Of a stretch of DNA of 64,000 nucleotides, positions 1-10,549 are shown one piece after another. A program made the translations under genes and the position numbers. This DNA comes from Monodelphis domestica (taxonomy: Eukaryota > Chordata > Mammalia > Didelphimorphia > Didelphidae). The stretch is from positions 16,987,755 through 17,051,754 of the forward strand of contig NC_077232.1 of NCBI RefSeq assembly GCF_027887165.1, given 5' to 3'. The notes below the pieces were generated by a model. The model saw only the letters and a program-made list of their open reading frames with translations, had not been told where the DNA came from and ran no database searches. The first letter of the stretch is position 1. Each line of letters begins with the position of its first letter.

Positions 1-164
1 GCTTTTCCCCAAATACATGCAACTATCCAAGCTCCATTCTTGTTAATTATTTCTATGTACATATATAGTGACTTCTTAATGAACTGGTTAATGTATGGAA
101 TTAATTTTATTAGTCGGTCCCCATGTCAATGTTCACAAGGGGCAACTTAGTTTCTGAATTGATA

Positions 165-345
165 GAGCACCAAGCCCAAGGATGAGATATTATTGTTTCA
201 AACCTTGTCTCAGGCACCTCTCTGCTGTTTGAGCCTGGGCAAGTCACTTAACCTCCATTGTCAGCACTCACCACTCTTCTGCCTTGGAACCAATGCACAC
301 TATTGATTCCAAGATGGAAGGTAAGGGTTTAAAAACAAAGAAGCA
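165..345 (+). repeat. tRNA-headed marsupial SINE, degraded
   Basis: It keeps the 3' half of the family (GAGCCTGGGCAAGTCACTTAACC, CACTCTTCTGCCTTGGAACC, ATTCCAAGATGGAAGGTAAGGG) with an A-rich tail. The tRNA-like head is diverged. Lies in a gene 1 intron. Confidence 0.75.
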
Positions 346-479
346 AAGAAACTACTCTGTCAACCTCCTAATTTTGCTGAGGGTAGTTTTAATCGATTTG
401 AATTTTTTCATGAGAATCATCATTTTTTAAAATTCAAATCCGTATCGAGAAATGAAAGAAAGGAAATTTGTGAATATCT

Positions 480-1180
480 ATTGAGAGAGGAAAATCCCGA
501 AATGAGTCATTATGCAGAAAGAAGTTTTACCTTAGAATGATTAAGTGAAAATTGGAATTGCCATTGCACCCCCAGAAACCCCCCAAAGTGGAAGCCATGG
601 AGACCAAAGTTTTCTTTTTGAAAATGAGAAAAAAGTGGCTCAGTGAAACTGTCATTTTCCAAATGGCAGAGACGCCTGGTGTGAGATTTGGCCTGGGTTT
701 GTGCCGTGGATTTTGAGTAATCTTAAACATTACATAGAACAATCCTCTCACTGTAGAGATGAAAACTCTGAGAAAAATTTTTCCTCTGTATCTCAGAGTG
801 ATTTAGTATGAAGCAGGCTAAAAATCTGATTCTTATGAGTTCTAATTTAGTAATCATTACTTGACATCAACAAGCTCGTATACTTGGGGAAATGGAAATA
901 TCAAATGAGGCATTCTCCATATTTTAAATTGTTATTGTAAATAGATCTGTTTATGAATTATTTCTCTCTCTTTCTCTCTCTCTGATGATATTTTTTCTTT
1001 GTCTCTCTTTTTTCAGATACTGTTAAACACGATCATGGTGAGTAATATTTATTTGTTTTCCATATATATTTGTGCCTAGTGATTCTGTAAACCACAGGGG
1101 AAGATTGGTACTAAATTGATCAAGAATTCTCAATAGTAATACTACTACCCAGGCTCTGACTCTCTCTTCCCTTTTCTCTC
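480..1180 (+). repeat. Intronic microexon repeat unit A (gene 1)
   Basis: Low-copy repeat shared with units at about 2310-2745, about 2745-2970 and about 63220-64000. Shared landmarks, in order: ACCTTAGAATGAT (about 529), the TGGAGACCAAAG block (about 598), GAAAATGAGAAAA (about 619), ACATCAAC (about 865), CAAATGAGGCATTCTCCAT (about 902), a CT-rich tract (about 961-1012), the microexon, and TGATTCTGTAAACCAC (about 1080). It is not one of the interspersed families I recognise. Confidence 0.6.
1017..1037 (+). CDS. BTN-like gene 1, 21-nt cytoplasmic microexon
   Basis: Candidate heptad microexon between the transmembrane exon (outside the window, to the left) and the B30.2 exon. A long CT-rich tract ends in TTTTTTCAG at 1008-1016, then come exactly 21 nt, then a consensus donor GTGAGTAA at 1038. 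Read in phase 1, the phase of every other junction found here, it encodes D-T-V-K-H-D-H and ends in a lone G that completes a valine codon with the first two bases of the exon at 5815. Butyrophilins and chicken BG proteins are known to encode the juxtamembrane cytoplasmic stalk with 21-nt exons, one coiled-coil heptad each. Size, phase, splice sites and position all fit. No transcript evidence is available, and further microexons between here and 5815 may have been missed. Confidence 0.65.
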
Positions 1181-1409
1181 AATGAAACTGTCTTTCAGAC
1201 TATGATTGATATTTTTATGTATCATTCATATGCATACATATCATTGTGCATGCATATCATTCCATAGTAACATATTTACATATATATCATATCATCATAT
1301 ATCATTATATACATCATATCATCACAATCAGCTTACTTCAATACCTTCTTTCTGAATAAGTTCCTCCTATCTTCTCTTATACTGAGTAATTTTTGAGAAT
1401 TATAGAAAT

Positions 1410-2305
1410 CCTCTTTCCATGTAGAGATATAAACATTTTACCTCAATGAGTCCCTTAAATTTTCTCTTTATTATATACCTTTTTAGGCTTCTCTTGTGTC
1501 TCATGCTTTGACTCTAAATTTTTTTGTTTAAGTCTGGCTTATTACTCAGGAGTGCTTGGAAATCTTTTTGATATAATGACCATTTCTCCCCTGAAAGAAT
1601 ATACTCATTTTTGTTGGATAGGTGAGTTTTTGTGGTAAACCAAATCTTTTGCCTTCTTGAATTTTGATGCTTTTGATCCTTTAATGTTGAAGCCACTAGG
1701 TCCTGTATGATCCTGATTGTAGCTTCATGGTATTTGAATGGTTTCTTTCTGGCTGCTTGAAGTGGTTCTTGGCTTGGTGGCTTTTGAATTTAGCTATTAC
1801 ATTCCTGGAAGTTGTCATTTGAGGATTTCTTTCTGGAAGTGATGTGTGAATTCTTTCAATTTCAATTTAATTTTCCTTTTCAAGGATCTCTGGGCAGTTT
1901 TATTTGATAATTTCTTGTAATATGATGTCCAAGTTTTTTCTTCATCATGGCTTTCAGGTAGTCCAATAATTCTCAAATTATCTCTCCTACATCTATTTTT
2001 CTAGGTCAGTTTTTTTTTTTCAATAAGAGATTTCATGTTTTCCTCTGTTTTTTTTTTTATTCCTTTAATTCTGCTTTATTGGTTCTTGATTTCTCATGAA
2101 ATCATTAGTTTCTAGATGGTCTGATTTTTAAGACCTGGTTGTCCTCTATCAGTTTTTGGTTCTCCTTTTTCAATTGGCCCATCTCTTTTTGTATCCTTTT
2201 CCTTTCTCTTCCCCACTTTCTCTCTGCCTCTCTTAATTGGTTTTGAAAATCTTTTATGAGCTCTTTTAGACTCTGCATCCTATCCATATTTTTCTTTTGG
2301 ACTTT
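1410..2305 (-). mobile_element. L1 ORF1 fragment (minus)
   Basis: Read on the minus strand, 2287-2105 gives a charged coiled coil (ESLKELIKDF-like, rich in K, E and Q) typical of L1 ORF1p. Downstream pieces (1696-1514) match the C-terminal region seen in the complete L1 at 41.0-42.1 kb (YILSGEKWS versus YFQEKVWA). It is 5'- and 3'-incomplete and frame-broken, and interrupts repeat unit B. Confidence 0.6.
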
Positions 2306-2309
2306 ATTT

Positions 2310-2970
2310 TACATCAACAAGGTATAAAACTTGTTTGAACAAAAATGTTTAATGTGGAACCCACCATAATGAAAATAGATGCTCTAAATAAATGTGCTCA
2401 TGATCTTTCTTGCTGTCTTTTCTTTCGCATGCTATTTCTCTCTCTCTCTTTTATAGGTATTGATGAAAATCCATGTAGTGTGTATTATTTTCTTGTTCAT
2501 TTCCCCAATGTATAGGTATGGTGATTCTATGTACCACTGGATAATATTGGGAACTCAGTTGATTAAGAGTCCCTCAAACCAATAAACTCATCTAGTTCTC
2601 CAGATTCAAAGAGGGGAGATATTGGCAGGGTGAATTTTTCTTGTGAAAGGTTTGCTTTGCCAAGAGAATATTTCTTAAATCAGAAATTGAAAGAATAATT
2701 TAAATTTGAAAAATTAAATGAAGGAATGCAGTAAGCAATGAGGCATTTAGTGGAAATAGATTTTACATTAGAATTACCTTTTGAATGTTCAAGTGTCCTT
2801 TGAGGTCATACAGTCCAATGCTTCATTTTAGAAATGAGAAAATAGTAGCTCATAGATGTTGTCCTATTTTAAGTGTCACAAAGGTATTGAGTGTTGAGTT
2901 GGGATAGATGCATATATTATTATATTATGAAGAATCTTAAAGATTATTCCATACAACAATTTCAATGTCC
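2310..2970 (+). repeat. Intronic microexon repeat unit B and start of a further unit
   Basis: From 2310 (ACATCAACAAGG) to about 2745 this matches the second half of unit A and of the right-edge unit, including TGATTCTATGTACCAC (about 2521). From about 2745 (TTTTACATTAGAATTACC) a new unit head begins, recognisable to about 2970. The first half of unit B is absent; an L1 ORF1 fragment (1410-2305) occupies that place. Confidence 0.55.
2457..2474 (+). pseudogene. Degenerate copy of the BTN microexon
   Basis: The DNA around 2310-2745 aligns by eye with that around 870-1180. At the position of the 1017 microexon there is a CT-rich tract and an acceptor TTTTATAG (to 2456), but the donor has decayed to GTAGTG. 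The remaining interval is 18 nt instead of 21, which would break the heptad. It is probably a dead exon copy. It could still be spliced at low level because the AG and a GT remain and the length is a multiple of three. Confidence 0.35.
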
Positions 2971-3019
2971 AATGAAAGGATTTTTATATTGGATCTGGGA
3001 AGCAATATGGAGTCAAAAG

Positions 3020-3690
3020 AGTTTATTGAATCAGGAATGCAGGTGTCATGGAGAGACCTGTGTTTTAGGAAGATAATTCTGATGTCTGTGTTGAAAACTG
3101 ATTAGAGCAGATAAAGGCTTGAATCAGGAGGTCAACCAGTGGGCTTTTGTAGGGGCTTCAGGGAGAGGTGACAAGGGCTTCCAGCAAGATGGTTGTAGTA
3201 TCAGAACTGAGAAGGGGTTTAAACCTCAGGTACTACAAAAGGAGAATCCATAGGATTTGGCAGTTGTTTGGAGACCAGTTGTTGGGAAAGTTAGGGAGCA
3301 TGAGGACTTCAGGTTAACATCCACGCAGCAAGGCAAGGTGACTAGAAGTATGCTACTTCCTTCTACAGTAATAGAGAAGCTAGGAAGGGGCAAAGATTTG
3401 TGGAGAAAGATGATTTCAGTTGTGGACATGTTGGGTTTAAGTTGTCTATGGAGCATCTAATTTAAGAGATCTAAAAGGTCACTGGAAATATGTTAATGGA
3501 GGTAGGAGGAGAGATGAGGACTGGTCAAATAAATCTAAGGATCATCTGCATAAAGAAAATGATTGTAAACCATGGAGTAGATGAAGATTTTGTGGGTGCA
3601 AGAGTATAGACATAGGAGAGGAGAGGGCTTGAGAGAGAATTATAGCACCCCCACAATTACTGGGTAGGACATGGGTGGAGATCCAGCTTA
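3020..3690 (-). mobile_element. Ancient L2 LINE fragment (minus)
   Basis: The + strand text is the reverse complement of the L2 ORF2 3' region as I know it from mammals: the block around 3416-3450 (CAGTTGTGGACATGTTGGG), the GGATCATCTGCAT block at 3540, and ATGGAGTAGATGA at 3575. No open frame remains. Confidence 0.5.
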
Positions 3691-5060
3691 GGAAACAGAG
3701 GGCTTTTTAGACAGGAGGAAGTATGAAAAGAGGAACAAGAGAGAAGAGGAAACTCATGAAATAGAGTTTTTACCCCAGTGAAATATGAATCAAATTCCTC
3801 ACCTGAAAAGGTGACAGCCATGGAGGTATTGGAGAACTGATAAACATGAGTTTGGAATACTTGCAGGTGATGACAAGATCAAGGTGTAAAAATTAAAATT
3901 AATATCAAATAATAAAAATGTTATATTTTAAAAGATTTATTAATGATCATTAGAGATAAAGGAATACAAAGGCAACAAAATAAAACCATGTGCCCATGAC
4001 TAATCAGCCTGTTCAAAATCCCTGCTTACCACCACAGTCACAACAGGAAACCAAAAGGCCAGGCAGTACCCCACTGTCTAATATCCCCTGTATACAGGAA
4101 GTATGTAATGACAGGAAGTCAGTAGGCTCCCAGGAAATGTAGTTTTTATGGTAACAGATTTGTAATTATACAAAGGGTATGACTATCTCTGTGTGAAGTT
4201 CTTGAGAGGTTGGGAAACAGATCATGGGAAATAAGTAAATTGTGGAATTGGAAACTGAAATAAGATGATATTTAATGTGAAGAAGAAGAGACTCAGTGGA
4301 CATAGGCTGGCTCTGTATAATCAAATGTTGGAAGGTGTCCTGTGGGGAAGACGGATTAGACTTCTGCTTGACCCTTTGATCCCTGTTGGCAGAAGTAGGA
4401 GCAACAGATGGAAGAGATGAATTTAGACAAGAGGAGAAGTTTCCTGACAATGAAAGCTGCCAAACAGCAAAATGGCTGCCTTTGAAGTGAGGAGAGGCAA
4501 CAGAGTAGGGTACAGAGGAACCAGCTGAAACTTTGGCACCAGGAGATGAGTGTGGACAAATCATTTAAAAGTTTTTGGGGCTCAAATTTCTCTTTTCTGT
4601 CAAAAGACAGTGCTGGACTAGAGGGCTTATATAGTTTCTTCCTAGTACTAAGGCTATGATCGCAGGATCTCCCACAGGAGTTCTTGAAGCACTGATTTAA
4701 TTAGCACAGGTAAGGTATTCCTTAGAGAGAATTCTTCAAGAACAGGCTAGAGAGGAGCGTCTCTGAGGTCCCTTCTGGCCTTCAAACTTTGTGATCTTGT
4801 GAATCACAGTGACCCTTAGAAGGCATTTACACTTTCTAGAATTAATGTTTCCCAACTACTCCTAAGCCAAGACTCTCTCCACTATAAGGAGAAGGAACAG
4901 TCAGAGAGGTAGGAGGAAAATGAAGATGGAGAATGATTCTGTTTCACAGATTTCCAGAAAAGAATTTCCCAGCAGGAGAGGGTGAGACATAGTGCAAAAT
5001 ATGTCCTTGAACCTCAAGGAGGATGAGGCTCATTGGGTATGGAAATCAGATCATTGACAG
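3690..5060. other. Gene 1 intron DNA, no gene recognised
   Basis: No exon-like signal recognised. The stretch around 3920-4160 (TTTATTAATGATCATTAG near its start) resembles a decayed LTR in minus orientation, but no paired copy or terminal repeat is visible. A 132-codon minus-strand opening at 4564-4166 has no recognisable domain and I treat it as chance. Confidence 0.4.
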
Positions 5061-5250
5061 TCGGTCAGTGAAAAACTTTTATAAAGCACATACTATGAGT
5101 CAGATACTGAGGTAAGGCTTGGAGATACAAAGGAAGGAAAGGATAGTACTTGCCACTGAGAAACTCATAATCCATTGTTAGTCTCTGAGGGAATAATTTG
5201 AAAAGAGATATAAGTGCAGAAATCAGATTGCTGAGGATAAAGAAAAAGGT
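5060..5250 (-). repeat. L2/L3-tailed SINE-like fragment
   Basis: TTATAAAGCACATACTATGAGTC, then ACTGAGGTAAGG and GGAGATACAAAGG, is the common mammalian 'increasing-age' tail shared by L2/L3-mobilised SINEs. Orientation is uncertain. Confidence 0.45.
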
Positions 5251-5559
5251 CATGGTAAGAGCATGGAAGCATTTGGTATGACCCAGAGGTGCCAAACATA
5301 CAGCCCAAAGGCCACACTGATCCTACATCCAGGGTGTAGTATGGTGGTAGGTGGGAATGGCATCTACCCACTGTGTACATAAGCTTTTGGAAGAGGCTTT
5401 TGACTTGAGGGTGGAGAAGGCTTAGAATGACTGTTAGGGAGTGTCTTCCAGGGAATCAACAAGAGAAAATAATGTTGATGATGTTGTGATGGTGGTGGTG
5501 GGAGCAACAGCAGTAGCAAGAGCAGCAGCAGTTCTCATGTTAGAATTTGTATCTCTTTA

Positions 5560-5725
5560 TATTTTACAAAGTGCTTCAAAAATTCTGACTCAGTCCTCCC
5601 AACAGCCCTGGGATTAGTCATTATAATTGTTACTTATACGTAAAGAAATTGAGCTAGATAAAGGCTATCTGATTTTGTCCAAGTCACAGAGATAGTGAAT
5701 GTCTGACATGTAGAACAGAAATCAA
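5560..5725 (-). repeat. CORE-SINE (MIR/THER-type) fragment
   Basis: TTTTACAAAGTGCTTCAAAAATTC, then AAAGAAATTGAG and CCAAGTCACAGAG, matches the reverse complement of the MIR/THER core and tail. It lies about 90 bp upstream of the B30.2 exon. Confidence 0.55.
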
Positions 5726-5814
5726 AAGCATCACTGAAAGTCTAGTTGAATTGAAGGAGGTTAGATATGGCTCTTGTTTAAACTTCTGGACTGACATTCT
5801 GCATTTCTCTGCAG

Positions 5815-6365
5815 TGGCCACAACTTATGACACAGGCTCGCCTTATCGCTTCTTCCTCCTGAAACAAAATGACAAAAGTGTCATTTCCTATTCTCGGCAG
5901 CCCAAGGGTGGAGGGGACATGGATGTGCTGACTTATGTGCTGGGTCAGGAGAGATTCGATTCAGGAAAGCACTACTGGGAGGTGAATGTGGAAGGAAAGA
6001 CGGAGTGGGCTCTGGGGCTCTGTAAGGACTCAGTATGCAACGAGGAAGAAGCAGACGTCACACCAGAAACTGGATTCTGGATTATTTGTCTGGTTAATGG
6101 TGACACTTACCGGGCTCTCTGCAGACCCTGGATCCAGCTCCAGTTGGCAGTGGCCCCCAAGACTGTGAGGATTTTCTTGGACTATGAAACAGGCACAATC
6201 ACCTTCTCCAATGCTGCTGACTCAACTCACATCCATACTTTTCATGATACCTTCCAGGAAGCTCTGAGGCCCTGTAGCTTCTCTGGCTCTTTCAGTGAAG
6301 CAGAAAATCGTAACCTTGTGCACCCCTTAGAAAGTATCTCTGAGAGAATGAAAATGTTGAAATAA
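5815..6365 (+). CDS. BTN-like gene 1, terminal B30.2 (PRY-SPRY) exon
   Basis: Last coding exon of a butyrophilin-family membrane protein, encoding the cytoplasmic B30.2 domain. The acceptor CATTTCTCTGCAG ends at 5814. The exon is entered in phase 1 and stays open for 182 further codons to TAA at 6363-6365. Visible hallmarks: YVLGQERFDSGKHYWEVNV (the SGxHYWEV block), ETGFWIICLVNGDTYRAL, and RIFLDYETGTITF (the LDYE block). The PRY start is divergent: the usual LDPDTA is replaced by TTYDTG. In BTN3A1 this domain senses phosphoantigens and in TRIMs it binds partners; the ligand here is unknown. AATAAA overlaps the stop codon (6361-6366), and an L1 fragment begins about 40 bp downstream, so the true 3' UTR end is not visible. 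TRIM-type genes also end in B30.2, but the microexon and the adjoining Ig-containing paralogue favour BTN. Confidence 0.92.
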
Positions 6366-6394
6366 ACAACTACCAGATGAAGAAATCAAAACTA

Positions 6395-6925
6395 TCCAGT
6401 CATGTGAAAAAAAATCCCATCACTATTGATTAGAGAAATGCCACTAAAACAACTCTGAAGTAGTACCTTATTATATCTATCAGAATGGCTAATCTGATAT
6501 CAAAGGAAAATGGTGAATGTTGGAGGGGACATGGCAGAAATGGGACACTAATGCATTGTTGGAGTCATGAACTGATCTGGTCATTCTGGGGGGCAATTTA
6601 GAACTTGCTGAAAGGGTTATAAAACTGTGCATACCTTTGGTTCAGTAATACTGCTACAAATTCTGTATCCCAAAGAAATATGACAAAGACAAGATGGTTT
6701 ATTTGTACACAGATATTTATAGCTGCTCTTTTTGTGGTGGCAAAGAATTGAAAATTGAGAGGATGTCCATCAATTGGAGAATGGCTGTACAAATTGTGAT
6801 ATGAGGATGAGTATTACTTTGCTCTAAGAAGTGATGAGCAGAATTTCAGAAAAAGCTGGAAAGACCTTCATGAACTAATTCAGAGTAAATGAAACCAGGA
6901 GAATATTCAACACAGTAAAAGCAAC
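6395..6925 (+). mobile_element. L1 3'-end fragment (ORF2 C-terminal region)
   Basis: Stop-ridden relic. It matches the C-terminal ORF2 region of the complete L1 at 36.7-37.3 kb: TTTGTGGTGGCAAAGAATTG (about 6730), CATCAATTGGAGAATGGCTG (about 6768) and AACCAGGAGAATATTCAACA (about 6892). It begins about 30-40 bp after the gene 1 stop codon, so it may supply the 3' UTR or polyadenylation site. Confidence 0.7.
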
Positions 6926-6930
6926 ACTGA

Positions 6931-7132
6931 TGACTGGGGACAGCTGGGTAGCTCAGTGGATTGAGAACCAGGCCTAGAGATGGGAGGTCCTGGGTTCAAA
7001 TCTGGCCTCAGACACTTCCCAGCTGTGTGACCTTGGGCATATCACTTCACCCCCATTGCCTAGCTCTTACCATTCTTCTGCCTTGGAGTCAATTGACTCC
7101 AAGATGGAAGGTAAGGTTTTTTTTTTTTTTAA
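6931..7132 (+). repeat. tRNA-headed marsupial SINE, near complete
   Basis: GGACAGCTGGGTAGCTCAGTGG (tRNA-like A box), GGTCCTGGGTTCAAATC (B box), TTCCCAGCTGTGTGACC, and a 3' end CTCCAAGATGGAAGGTAAGG with a T-rich tail. Inserted in the tail of the L1 relic: AGCAACACTGAT flanks both sides (6918 and 7132), consistent with a target-site duplication. Confidence 0.85.
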
Positions 7133-7494
7133 AGCAACACTGATAATTAACTGTGAAAGACAGCTATTGTCAGCAGTACAGTGAGAGACGATAATTCTGA
7201 CTTACTCATGATGAAAATTGCTCTTCATCAGCAGAAAAAGTACTGATGGAGTCTGAATATGGATCAAAGTAAACTATATTTCTCCTTATTTTATTTGTGT
7301 GTTTTTATTTGGGGGTTTTTAGTTTCATCTGAATTTTCTGACACAACATGAGCAATATGGGAATTTTAAAGGTCTTTGTCAGTACTTTTTATGAATATAC
7401 TGACTGTATACTCAGATACCACCAGGGAGATACGGCCACTTTCAATTTCCTCATTATGGGAAAACTTGCAGAATTTTAAAATAATGGATTCATC

Positions 7495-7680
7495 CATTGA
7501 GTGCTGTATTGGACTTTAAGGATCATTTCAGTCCAACCCTCTCATTTTATAGATGAGTCCATGAGGCTCAACAACATGCCAAGGTCATACAGCTAATAAA
7601 TTTCAGAGGGAGTAATTAAATGCAGGTTTTTAAGTTTAATAACCCATATACTTTCCATTGAACTACATTGTCTTCCTTAC
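7495..7680 (-). repeat. CORE-SINE (MIR-type) fragment
   Basis: CTCATTTTATAGATGAGTCCATGAGGCTC, then CCAAGGTCATACAGCTAATAA, is the reverse complement of the MIR/THER core. Confidence 0.6.
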
Positions 7681-7799
7681 TTTGACTTTTCTCTCCTTTG
7701 GAAGGCATTAAAACTCAGTAAAATTCTGCTCAAGAGGAAGGGCTGGGAATTTGCCCATATATCCTTTTCCATTCATGTGCCCATTCATTCTGCCCTAAA

Positions 7800-8060
7800 G
7801 AACTCATAGCCTGTGATGTAATGAATATAGCACTGGAACAGGTGTCAGGAAGGTCTGAGTACAAAACCAGCCACAGACACTTAGAAGTTGTGTATGTCAA
7901 TTAACTTCTGTTTGTCTCAGTATTCTCATCTGTAAAATGGAAAAAATAATACTACTTACATCCTAGAGTTGTGGTACAGATCAAATGAGATAATAATTGT
8001 AAAATCTTCAGCATAGTACAAGTCATAAAATAAACACTAAATTAGTGGCAGGTTTTGTTA
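7800..8060 (+). repeat. CORE-SINE (MIR/THER-type)
   Basis: Head ...AGCACTGGAACAGGTGTCAGGA, core GTCTCAGTATTCTCATCTGTAAAATGG, tail CAAATGAGATAATAATTGTAAAATC and CACTAAATTAGTGGCAGG. Plus orientation; adjacent to a second SINE family at 8075. Confidence 0.7.
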
Positions 8061-8074
8061 TGATTGTTATTTGA

Positions 8075-8320
8075 TAGGTATGTAGGTGGCACAATGGTCC
8101 TGGGCCTGGAGTCAGGGAAGACTCATCTTCCCAACTTTAAGTATGGCCTCAGAGAATTCTTAGTTGTGGGACTCTGGACAAGTCACTTAACCATGTTAGC
8201 CTCAGTTTCCTCATCTATAAAATGAGCTAGAGAAGCAAACAATAAACCACTCCAGTATCTTTGCCAAGAATATCCCAAATGGGGTCATGCAGAGGTGGAC
8301 ATGACTAAAAACAACACTTG
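8075..8320 (+). repeat. Marsupial SINE with RTE-type 3' tail
   Basis: GTAGGTGGCACAATGG head, CAAGTCACTTAACC, CTCAGTTTCCTCATC, then CCACTCCAGTATCTTTGCC and a tail GGTCATGCAGAGGTGGACATGACTAAAAA. The tail resembles the GTCGGACACGACTGA end of BovB/RTE-mobilised SINEs; the assignment to RTE is from memory. Confidence 0.65.
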
Positions 8321-9220
8321 TAGTTATTATTTCTATTTAATTCAACACCACTAGGATTCCCAGTTTTCTTTATGAATAATGATCAGATTTGCCTTACAGA
8401 TTTGAGGTAAATCTCTTAAAAATACAGAGAGCCTGGAGATGGTAGGTGAACACATTTCCCAAGAGAGAATAGCCTGGTTTTTATGGGACCATTTAATTGG
8501 TGCCAACATCAGAGAGAGCTGCTACCAGAATGAGTGCGTAATACATCTGTGCATTGTCAGATTTTCCTTTGACATGGAAGCCATCTTGAAAGAGATCAAT
8601 GCCATTTGCTTCAAAAGTCTGTTCAACTCTATCAGCAAAGTTAAGGGAGAAGAATCTAGTAAGGCATGGTCAATGGTACAAGAGTAATTGAAACCTTGTT
8701 TAATGGGTACTTTGCTCAGATTACTAGGAGATGGCATTCTACATTTCCCTACTATATAGACTGTAGTAGGCTCTTTCCTTTGGCTTTTGGTAGGAACTGG
8801 CTATAATGAAAAACTGATCCTACTTGGGCATGTTAGCTCTTTTTCTAGCTTCAATGAGAAAGAATAAAATTGCAAGTTCATCTACAGCTGAATGTCTATG
8901 AGTTAAGCTGCTGGTGGCTACTGTTCCCCCTTTCACCCATCATCCCAAGAAATAAGCTTGTGGTTTTGTTTGGATTTTTTAGGTTTTCTTTGCCCTTTTC
9001 ATGTCTAGTCCTCACTAGTATTGGAATATTGAACCATGACAACCATGGAGGAAGAATTAAAGGGCAAAAACTGATCTGGCTGATAAGTTGTTACATGGAA
9101 CTGTGGCTCAGGTCCTCTTACACTTGAGGGAACAACATTGGTGGGGCATGGAACCACTTCCAACTCCTTACAGGTCCTGGAGCACTCTGGGAAAGAGGCA
9201 AAATATAACACATCTGGCTT
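8320..9220. other. Intergenic DNA, nothing recognised
   Basis: Only short chance openings on both strands. No splice-flanked exon, terminal repeat or known SINE recognised. Confidence 0.4.
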
Positions 9221-9440
9221 TCAGGTTGGGGTTGGAGTATGTAATCATACTTACACTTGAATCCAGTAATTCCACTGTTAAGAATATGCCATGGCAGTGT
9301 TATTCCAACAGAAAAAGCAGTCTGTTGAAAGATGCTGTCAGGAGCAGTACATGGAATTGCAGGACCCCAGAAATAACACAATGTCAATTATAGGAGAATG
9401 GCTAAATAAGTTGTGACTCAATTATATATATATATATTTT
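9220..9440 (+). mobile_element. Old L1 3'-end fragment
   Basis: CACTTGAATCCAGTAATTCC and GTCAATTATAGGAGAATGGC correspond to the L1 ORF2 C-terminal blocks seen at 6630-6790. Strongly diverged. Confidence 0.4.
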
Positions 9441-9689
9441 TTTTCCCTGAGGGTCATCAGTTTTATGATTTCTTTGCTATAAGGAACTCCTGATGGGGAA
9501 GTTCTCCTTCCCAAAAGTTTTCAACCTTCCTCAAAATTTTTATGGCTCTTCCTCCATTAACCCTCTCAACTGAAAACATTGTTTATATTTTATTGAAAAA
9601 CTGAGGCCATTCCCACAAGGTCTCTTTTCTCCCTTCCTCATCTCATGCCACTCAGAGGTCTTGTGCCCACTATCTTCTCTTTTTTTTCT

Positions 9690-9828
9690 TTTTTTAAACC
9701 CTTACCTTCCGTCTTGGAGTCAATACTGCGTATTGGCTCCAAGGCAGAAGAGTGGTAAGGGCTAGGCAATGGGGGTCAAGTGACTTGCCCAGGGTCACAC
9801 AGCTAGGAAGTGGCTGAGGCCGGATCAC
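9690..9828 (-). repeat. tRNA-headed marsupial SINE (minus), 5'-truncated
   Basis: It starts AAACCCTTACCTTCCGTCTTGG (reverse of the GGAAGGTAAGGG tail), then GGCAGAAGAGTGGTAAGG, TGACTTGCCCAGGGTCACAC and GTGGCTGAGGCCGGA. The tRNA-like head is missing. Confidence 0.85.
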
Positions 9829-9928
9829 TATCTTCTCTTTCATATGTCTCACACTATGAAGTGAGCTTTATCCTTCCCAAGGCCATTCTTCCTACCTGCA
9901 CAAATAATGTGTGCATCCCTTCTTCTCT

Positions 9929-10549
9929 AAAGCTTCCTTAGAGGGGAGAGAAGCCTTAAGGTAGGAAGACAGAGGAAGGAAAGAAGCTTTAGATACCACA
10001 AGGGGTATGACGGAGTCAAATTAGAGATATGAGGTGGCAGGAATGAGTCACAAATGCATGCCTTATTAATTGTCAATGAGCCACAGCCAAGTTCTGATCA
10101 GTGGACTATTCTGAAGGCTTATACCAGTCCAGAGATCCCATTTAATACCACACAGGTTGGAGAGATGATAGAGAAATATTAAAGATGGAGCCAGGCCCAA
10201 GGCCAGGCTCCAGCAAGGACAGGCATCAGTGTGAGCTGGAAGGGAGGAATAGCAGAAGAGAGAGAGGCGGAGCTGGCTGGGCTGTATTTAATCTCTTTGC
10301 AACTATACACAGTACATAGGGATGATTATCATTGGTTAATGACAAGGTATAGGTGTGGTTTCTCTTAACCAGGTGATCACAAAGAAACCTGTGTTCCCTC
10401 CTAACCTGGGGGAAGCTGGGGTCAAGGGTCAGAGGCTTTCCCAGCCACGTGCAATACTGAGCATGCTCAAGACTGAGCATGCTCTCTTCTAAGGCAATCT
10501 GTACATACCAACTGTTTCCCTTGCCCATAGCTAGGGGTGGACTGCTACA
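9929..10549 (-). mobile_element. LTR of a class II-looking ERV (3' LTR of a minus-strand element)
   Basis: The block 10063-10549 recurs at 25950-26436 and its left part (9929 to about 10150) at 29286-29513. On the minus strand the LTR starts TGTAGCAGTCCACCCC. Immediately inside on the + strand is TCTCCCCCTTTTTGTTTG, which on the minus strand is a polypurine tract (AAAAAGGGGGAGA) of the kind I associate with class II (beta-like) ERVs. Minus-strand TTAAATAC near 10285 could be a TATA element. An open frame of about 120 codons crosses both full copies, but the copies differ at many amino-acid positions, so I do not call it a gene. Confidence 0.6.

Noticed and set aside
4166..4564. 132-codon minus-strand frame in the gene 1 intron.
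   Set aside because: No motif, and it overlaps other frames in low-complexity intron DNA; probably chance.
6931..7000. tRNA-like A and B boxes (GTAGCTCAG..., GGTTCAAATC), also at 17498, 33955 and elsewhere, as tRNA genes.
   Set aside because: They are followed by the fixed SINE body and tail and recur many times; they are SINE heads without a mature tRNA fold or terminator.
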